NCBI RefSeq assembly: GCF_000512585.2 | Contig: NC_089245.1 | Span: forward strand, 1,612,001 to 1,676,000 | Reading direction: 5' to 3' | Source: Kwoniella bestiolae CBS 10118 | Taxonomy: Eukaryota > Basidiomycota > Tremellomycetes > Tremellales > Cryptococcaceae | DNA: 64,000 nt | Notes under the pieces: generated by a model | The model's input: only the letters and a program-made list of their open reading frames with translations | Database searches by the model: none | Told to the model about the DNA's origin: nothing | Translations under genes and position numbers: made by a program | Part shown: positions 57,980 through 64,000 of the stretch, piece after piece | Numbering within the stretch: the stretch's first letter is position 1 | Layout: every line of letters starts with the position of its first letter

Positions 57980-60900
57980 TTACTGTCCACTTCCACTTCC
58001 ACTCCCACCCCCAAGACCAGAAGGCATAGCCCTAAACCCCATCCTCCTAGCATACTCCACTTCCTCAGCTTTCGTCAACCCATCCCCGGTCTTACTCCAA
58101 TTAGCAGACGAGGTCCTCGCTCTGAACTTGTTGGTTCGGACTTTGAACAGTTCTTCCATGTTGAGCGGTTTGATAGGACCGAACAATTCATCAGGATTTC
58201 GATGAGCCTGCGCTTCGAGGGCGGCACGAAGTTGGGGTGATTCGGCCCATGTGGGGGGGATGAAATCTTTGGTTCGATCTTCATCGTCCGAGTCGGAGTA
58301 TCTATAGTCAAGTGTGCTGTCAGCTGACTGTTTCCCATACTCACACTCATACAACGAGACAGGGATAACTTGATATCGAGATGCTGTAGAGAGGACTGAA
58401 ATGGCAGACCACCACTCACTCAGAATTGATATCAGGCAGCTCAATATCCTCACTCTGCACCATAGCAGCCTTCTCATCCAACTGCGACTGCAATGCTACC
58501 CTACTCTGCTGGAGTATACTATTCGCATGAGAAGGAACAGCAGTAGATGTTCTAAGAGATTGAGGCTGTTGCGAAGGTCGTGAGGGAGGTCCAAGTGGTC
58601 TTCTCTCGCTATTTCCATTCTGTTGACTCTGCGTGACCAATGTGATCGTAGATGATTGAGCAGCAGTCTCGGCAGTGCGGAATGCCGATGGTCCCATCTT
58701 ACCGCTGAGACCCATGGTTGAGGTGGATGATCCCAGTGTAGCTTGTTTGGTAGGTTTGAAAGGCTCTTTACCCTTTTGGGATTGCTGTAAGGAGGAAGCG
58801 GCAGAAGATGCAGTAGGTGGTTTGGCGGAAGGTTTGTTTTGCGATTTGTTCAAAGCAGCAGTTTGAGCAGCCATCTTTCGCTTTCTGGCAGCTTCTTCCT
58901 CGGCGGCCTGTATGTCGTGACCTAATCAGCTTTGGTCTCACTACTACGCTTTCACGTCTGTGATGCTTGACTTACCCTCAGTTTAGCAACTTGTGCTTCC
59001 CGCTCAGCCTTCTCCTTATCAGCCTTCTCTTTGGCCGCCAAAGCAGCTTTATCGGCTCTCTCCTTCTGTCTCTTTTCAAATTCAGCTCTGAGTCGTCTCT
59101 TTTCTTCAATTTCAGCGATCTTTGCTTTTCTTTCTTCATCAGCTCGGATGCGTTCTTCTTCCGCTTTCTTCTTGGCGGCTTGTTGTCGTCGGAGTTCAGT
59201 TTCTTTCAAATTAGCTTTACGCTCAGCAGCAGCTTGTTCCTGTAATATTAATACAAAATACGTATCAGCTGGATGTCACTTCAAATCCTGAGAGTAGAGT
59301 GCAGCTTACCTTCTTGGCAGCAGCAGCGGCAAGTTGAAGACTCTTTACCGGTCCTGTGGCGGGTTTCACTCCCAGAGCCTTAGCAGCCATTGATTGACCT
59401 TGACTGAGGACACTTCCGGAAGTGACGACGGATGATGTGGACATTTTTAGCGGAGTGGGAGCAACGCTGGAGGAAGATGGTGTCTTCCGGTGAGTCTGGT
59501 CATTAGATGTGTCAGCTGAGCTCTTCATATATCTAATCATGTCAAAAGCTCACCTTGATCTCGACAATTGGAGGAGCATGGTGTGGTTTCTGAATTTCAA
59601 CCACCTCTTCCTCTTCTTCGCTCATTTCATCAAATTCATCTTCCTCTTCCATCTCCTCATCTTCATCTTCACTTGCCTCAGGAGCCTTTCTGGGATCCTC
59701 TTTCACCTTAACAGGTTCAACCTTATTCTTTGCCGAAGCCAGTCTCTCCTTCTCCTTTTGCAACGCCACTGAAGGCTCATGGGCATGTTTCTCTTCTCTA
59801 GCATGCAAGGCAGGAGCAGTGTATTTAGCTGGTGCTCGGGTAGGCGTACCAGTAGGAGTAGTCGATTGAGGTTCAACTTCAACCGGAGCAGAAGGTTGTC
59901 TCTGCGTGGTAGCCATCGAAGTTCGTGAATCAACAGGCATGAGCTCCTCAACTACAGATTGTTCCTCGATCATCTCTTCCTCCTCTTCAGGCGACATAGG
60001 TGCTTGAGCCTTCTGTTGGAGCGAAGCAGGCTTGGGAGTGGTGGATCTACCGATTGGCTCTTCTTCATCAGCTTCCATATCCTTTTCTTCGACTTGAGTT
60101 TCAGATCTGTTCGCTTCCTTCATCAATCTCTCCAATTCCATCTCCGCCAATCGTTCTTCTTCCAATTCTCTAGCCAATCTCTGAGCTTCCTCTTCGGGGT
60201 CAGAGCCACCAAGACCAAGCAATCCAGCACCGATACTACCTAGACCTCTCAAGAATCCAGTTCCAGTACTCTTCGCTTGCGGTACTCGACCAGCAGCTCC
60301 AGTAGACGCTGCCAAAGCGGCTTTTTGTTTGGCCAGCTCTTTAGCAGCGGTCTTTTCTCGTAGCTCATCAAGGGCCTTGGTGACTTTATGTATATCTGAT
60401 CGAGGATTATCATTCTGAACGGTAGATCGACTGAGCGAGTTGGGTTGAGAGATGACACCTGTCGAGCCGAATGATGGAGTTTTACTGGGCATGTTGGGTC
60501 GGCCCATTGGTCCGGGTGTACGAGCAGGTAGAGCGTCGGTGTAATTTGGTACAGGGACATCAGCGTTGAACTTGGCTGTTTTCTCAGGTCTCCTTTCTTC
60601 TTCCATTTCTTCCTCCTCTTCTTCTTCGTCCATGCCGTGATCTGATTTCCGTTTAAGTCCATTGATAGGAGCTAGACTCTTTCTTAACCCAGCAAAGTCA
60701 AGAGCGGTACTTGGTCTCTGAGCAGAAGCATAAGATTTTCGAAGAGCTGCACCAGCATCGGTGGTAGGCAAACCATTCACGGGGACAGCATTGGAGCCGA
60801 GAGCTTTACTGAGCCAGGATGATCGGACTTGTCGGATGGGTTGAGAAGTACCACTAGCGACTGAAGGATTGGCGAAGGAGGTTGGCATAGTAGGATCGAC

Positions 60901-62186
60901 TTTACGTTCCGGTTCCTCATGGTTGGGTTGAGAAGTAACATCTTCTTCGTGAGCAGTCTCAAGGGCGGTGTGTTCTTGAGCTTCGGGTTCAGCGTCATCC
61001 ATTTCTTCAATCTGCTCCGTGACCGCCTCTGGCTGGATTTCATGCTCGACTTCAGCCATGGGTTCTTCAACACTCTCTGGTTCTCCAGATTCTTCCTCCA
61101 CTTGGACGGGTATATTTACCTGTTGAGTAGATGAATCGGATCTTTCTTCAGCTTCGACCACAATAGGTAATTCCTTAGCGTCAGGTACAGGTTCCGATAT
61201 CGTTTGTTCTTGAATCTCTTGCTCTATACCGATGGATTGAACTTCTTCTTCCTCTTCTACCACCTGTGCTTCTTCTACGGGTTGGGCTTGAGGAACAGAC
61301 TCCTCAACTTCCACTTCCATCGGTTGTTCAGCCACTTCCTCTGGCTTCTCCGTGGTCTTCTTGGATTTCGATCTAGTGGATTTCGATTTCTTCTCTACCA
61401 CATCATCTTTCGCACTAGAAGATACGGATGACTTGGATTTCTCCGAAGTTGAGAAAGAGGTTGTGGTATTATCGACAGAAGTGGGAGGTGAATTTTCGTC
61501 GTTCTCAACTGCTTTTTTCGATTTACCTTTCTTAGCTTTCGGTTTTGGTTTAGCTTTTTCAGGTTTTGCTTTCACGGGACTATTGCCAGCTTTGGGAGAT
61601 GCGATTGGTGTGGGAGAGAGGGTCGATACGTTGAGTGAGCGGGGTTGGAGTGGTGAGAGAGCTGATCGGGACTGTTATCACAGATGAAGCGATTAGCGGA
61701 TATTCCTTTAGGGAATCAGAATATGGTAGGGAATGCATGGAGATGATACGCACGTTTTGTTTGGTATTTGGACTCAAAGCCAATCTAGCATTAAGACCTT
61801 TGACTTTATCGGTCCTTTCTTTAGCTGCGGCGGTGTTCGCTCGTGTCTTCTTGGTTGTCTGGGTACGCGAGGGTGTCTTCATGAGTTCGGTGATGGGTGC
61901 TCTACCATAACATCATAACCGCAAGAAACATTAGCATATTTCCCTTATACCTGAATCAGGAAGATACGTATTAATTGGTGTGGTAGATGACAACATATGT
62001 TTATAGACCTCACCTGTTCTGCCTATCCATGATCTGCTCCATATACCCATCCAGCCATCCATAACCCAGATCATTGATACTTCCCTCCAACTCTGACAGC
62101 GTAGTGACAGCAGCTCTGCGTAGACCATCACGGAGATTGAAAGCGTAATGATCTAGCGTAGGCATCTCTTGCGATAGAAATGTCAT
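57980..62186 (-). CDS. SLI15: Inner centromere protein INCENP/Sli15 (chromosomal passenger complex)
   Basis: The scaffold of the chromosomal passenger complex that carries Aurora kinase (Ipl1). Start ATG 62186 (MTFLSQEMPTLDHYAFNLRD); the N-terminal region, GYGWLDGYMEQIMDRQNR, would bind Survivin and Borealin. A very long disordered middle (59542-61575) is rich in Glu, Lys, Pro and Ser/Thr with basic KPKAKKGKSKK and many acidic patches. The single-alpha-helix/coiled-coil part lies at about 59200-58990 (AKKKAEEERIRADEERKAKI, repeated Glu/Lys/Arg). The C-terminal IN-box, which binds and activates Aurora, is unmistakable: LPDINSEYSDSDDEDRTKDF, PPTWAESPQLRAAL, then ELFGPIKPLNMEELFK. The tail is Gly/Ser-rich; stop at 57980. 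About six introns. It is divergent from haspin. Confidence 0.93.
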
Positions 62187-62543
62187 GGTGTCGTCTCGAC
62201 TTGCAGCCTGAGGATGAGCTATGCCTATGCCAGGGATCAAGGGTGAGATGTTATAATGATGTTGAAGGATGAGGAAGAGAGAAGAGAGATGAACATGAGG
62301 AATCAAGTTTGGATATAAACAACTCAACTCGTAACCCTGAAAAATCATTCACCAAACATTGATGCAATGTCACGTGGTAAGCACGTGGAGTAATACAAAT
62401 CGATAAACAAACAAAATCCAGTCAACATTACCAGTAGTACCAGCATCTCACACGATATCATCATCGTCATGCATCTGTATCTTGCAAGTCACTAGAAACT
62501 CTGTAGAAATCATACATCCATTCCAGTAACAGATCGCTCTGAC
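62187..62543. promoter_or_regulatory. Shared divergent promoter, INCENP / haspin
   Basis: 357 bp between start codons. No TATA or clear site could be assigned. The INCENP frame is open upstream to about 62348, so the region may be shorter if an earlier start is used. Confidence 0.5.
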
Positions 62544-64000
62544 ATGTCAGCCTTGGGAGCGAGGGTGAGTCAAAGAAGGGTGTCTACAGTCTCTCAATCA
62601 CCCAAGCTGACGCGACTGTCTTTTAAACCGTCCCTTAGACCAAGAAGGTGAGCCAAGGGTGTAAACAACATCCCACCCGCTGTGACCTCGCTGACCATCA
62701 CATACCATCAGGTCACAACCTACGGCAAGAAGAAGACTGTAAGCTTCCTCACCGCCTACCGCCTCAGGCACACAAGCTCACCGCAATACACACTCATGCA
62801 TAGCAAATCATCTCTATCCACACCGACATCTCCCAACCCCTCCCTCCCTCGTCCCCTCTCCCCGCACTTACAACCAAGACCAAACGACCAGTCCTGCAAA
62901 CAAAACTCTCAAATGATATCACCAACCTACCTTCCACACCACTCCCTCCCTCCAAGTTCAAATCAAAGACCAAAGGCAAGGTGATAGAAGAAGATGACTT
63001 CGTGCCATCAAGTCCAAGTCCCGAAACCATATTCAAAACTCGAAAGGTCAATCGACCAGGTAAAGTGGTCATACCGAAATCACCCATCTCATCTCCTAAC
63101 CACAACACTAAGTCCACGACCAAGACTCCATTGAGAAGGAGCAGAATACCCGAAGTGGTCATACCTACTTCAAGGAAGGTTAAACCACTAGGAACCCTGA
63201 CTAGACGACTCCAAGAAATTACTATTGAGGATTCTCCTGCACTTTGTGACGAAATTATAGATCTCACTCAAGATGATCAAGATGAGATACCAGATCGTCA
63301 AGTATCATTGAACGAGTTACTGTCAACCTGCTCTTCAACCAGTATACGATCTTTCTCAGACTTCCTCGGTGCGGGGGAATTACCAAAATATGAAAGTATA
63401 AGGAAAGTAGGCGAAGCCTCTTATTCTGAAGTATTTGGTTTGGTCGAAGGGGATGATGTGAGATATGTGTTGAAAGTGATTCCATTACTCTCGACACCCT
63501 CGAATGCGGATGGTTCAGAAAACAAACCAATGCCGGATTGCAGTAAGATCGAGGATGTCAAGAGGGAAATACAAGTTACCAAGCGGATGAGTCAAGTTCC
63601 AGGAGGAGGATTCGTAGAGTACATAGGGTATGTCACCCTCCAAAACCCCCCCTTCACTAGATAGATCTAGGAAGGTGCTGACGTGGCTTATCGTGGGACA
63701 GATCGTACGTGGTAGAAGGTGCTTACCCTCAACAGCTATTGGATGAATGGGATGAATTCAAAGCTACAGAGGGATCAGCAAGCGTCCGACCATGTGAGTA
63801 TTAAGCTACTCTTCCATATCGTTTAGGCCGATCCTGCGGTTCATCCGTGCGCTGATTCTCTCCTATTTTCGCATACTCAGCCGCTCTCGCTTCCACCCAG
63901 AAATACTGTCTTCTCCTCCTCTCACACGCTGGAACGGATCTGGAAACCTTCAAATTCTCCCAATCACAGGGATACCTCCAAGCAGCAGGGGTATTCTGGC
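62544..64000 (+). CDS. Haspin-type histone H3 Thr3 kinase, 3' end beyond window
   Basis: An atypical protein kinase that phosphorylates histone H3 on Thr3 in mitosis, the mark read by Survivin to position the chromosomal passenger complex. Tiny N-terminal exons: MSALGAR (62544-62564), TKK (62639-62647) and VTTYGKKKT (62712-62738). A long exon from 62805 follows with basic, disordered sequence (KRPVLQTKLSNDI, then SKTKGKVIEEDDFVPSSPSP). The conserved entry LNELLSTCSSTSIRSFSDFL leads into the glycine-rich loop RKVGEASYSEVFGL and the ATP-binding Lys in YVLKVIPL. Then come EDVKREIQVTKRMSQVPGGG, FVEYIGSYVVEGAYP, and SALASTQKYCLLLLSHAGTD before the sequence ends. The catalytic loop lies outside the window. 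Confidence 0.93.

Noticed and set aside
59509..61687. Plus-strand hydrophobic ORFs opposite INCENP
   Set aside because: Shadows of Glu/Lys-rich codons on the minus strand; the repeated Phe/Leu/Ser pattern is a codon artefact rather than membrane proteins.
1..64000. tRNA, rRNA, CRISPR or autonomous transposon
   Set aside because: No T-loop type GGTTCRANTCC motif in tRNA context, no rRNA sequence, no regularly spaced repeats and no transposase or reverse transcriptase motifs were seen by eye.

Overview
The window is nuclear DNA of a basidiomycete yeast, most likely a Tremellomycete of the Cryptococcus/Kwoniella group. The genes are intron-dense, with mostly 45-80 nt GT-AG introns (donors GTGAGT/GTAAGC, CTGAC/CTAAC-type branch sites). 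They are closely packed and often arranged as divergent or convergent pairs, and the proteins are standard fungal orthologues. The genus is inferred, not proven. No rRNA, tRNA, CRISPR or complete autonomous transposon was seen.

Layout. 0-8 kb: an M16 zinc metalloprotease (minus, running off the left edge) divergent from the nucleotide-excision-repair gene RAD4/XPC. 8.6-14.9 kb: array A, four tandem minus-strand paralogues of an unrecognised family. Two look intact and two are broken, and a MITE-like fold-back element abuts the third. 15.6-20.9 kb: KRE33/NAT10 divergent from TOA1 (TFIIA large subunit). 21-25.5 kb: a gene-poor accessory stretch with a cluster of CTGATAGG octamers, then a locus where a conserved 75-residue ORF overlaps, in another frame, the signal peptide of a secreted Cys-rich protein with Lys-Arg sites. 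A stand-alone paralogue of the 75-residue ORF lies 2 kb downstream. 25.8-47.6 kb: housekeeping genes (IRC21-like cytochrome b5, RAD50, free methionine-R-sulfoxide reductase, VPS11, an unrecognised 321-residue protein, BET4, a WBP4-like U1-type zinc-finger protein, SAS10/UTP3 and a Derlin). 48.5-57.5 kb: array B, a second nest of fast-evolving unrecognised paralogues on both strands, with at least three broken copies. 58-64 kb: INCENP/SLI15 divergent from haspin, which runs off the right edge.

How genes work together. RAD4 and RAD50 act in DNA repair. KRE33 and SAS10 act in 18S rRNA and small-subunit biogenesis. VPS11 and BET4 act in Rab/HOPS-CORVET membrane traffic. Haspin writes the histone mark that recruits the INCENP-containing chromosomal passenger complex, and the two genes share one intergenic region of about 360 bp. 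The two paralogue arrays and the secreted-protein locus form the variable accessory part of an otherwise conserved segment. Exon boundaries were read by eye and could be off by a few bases.
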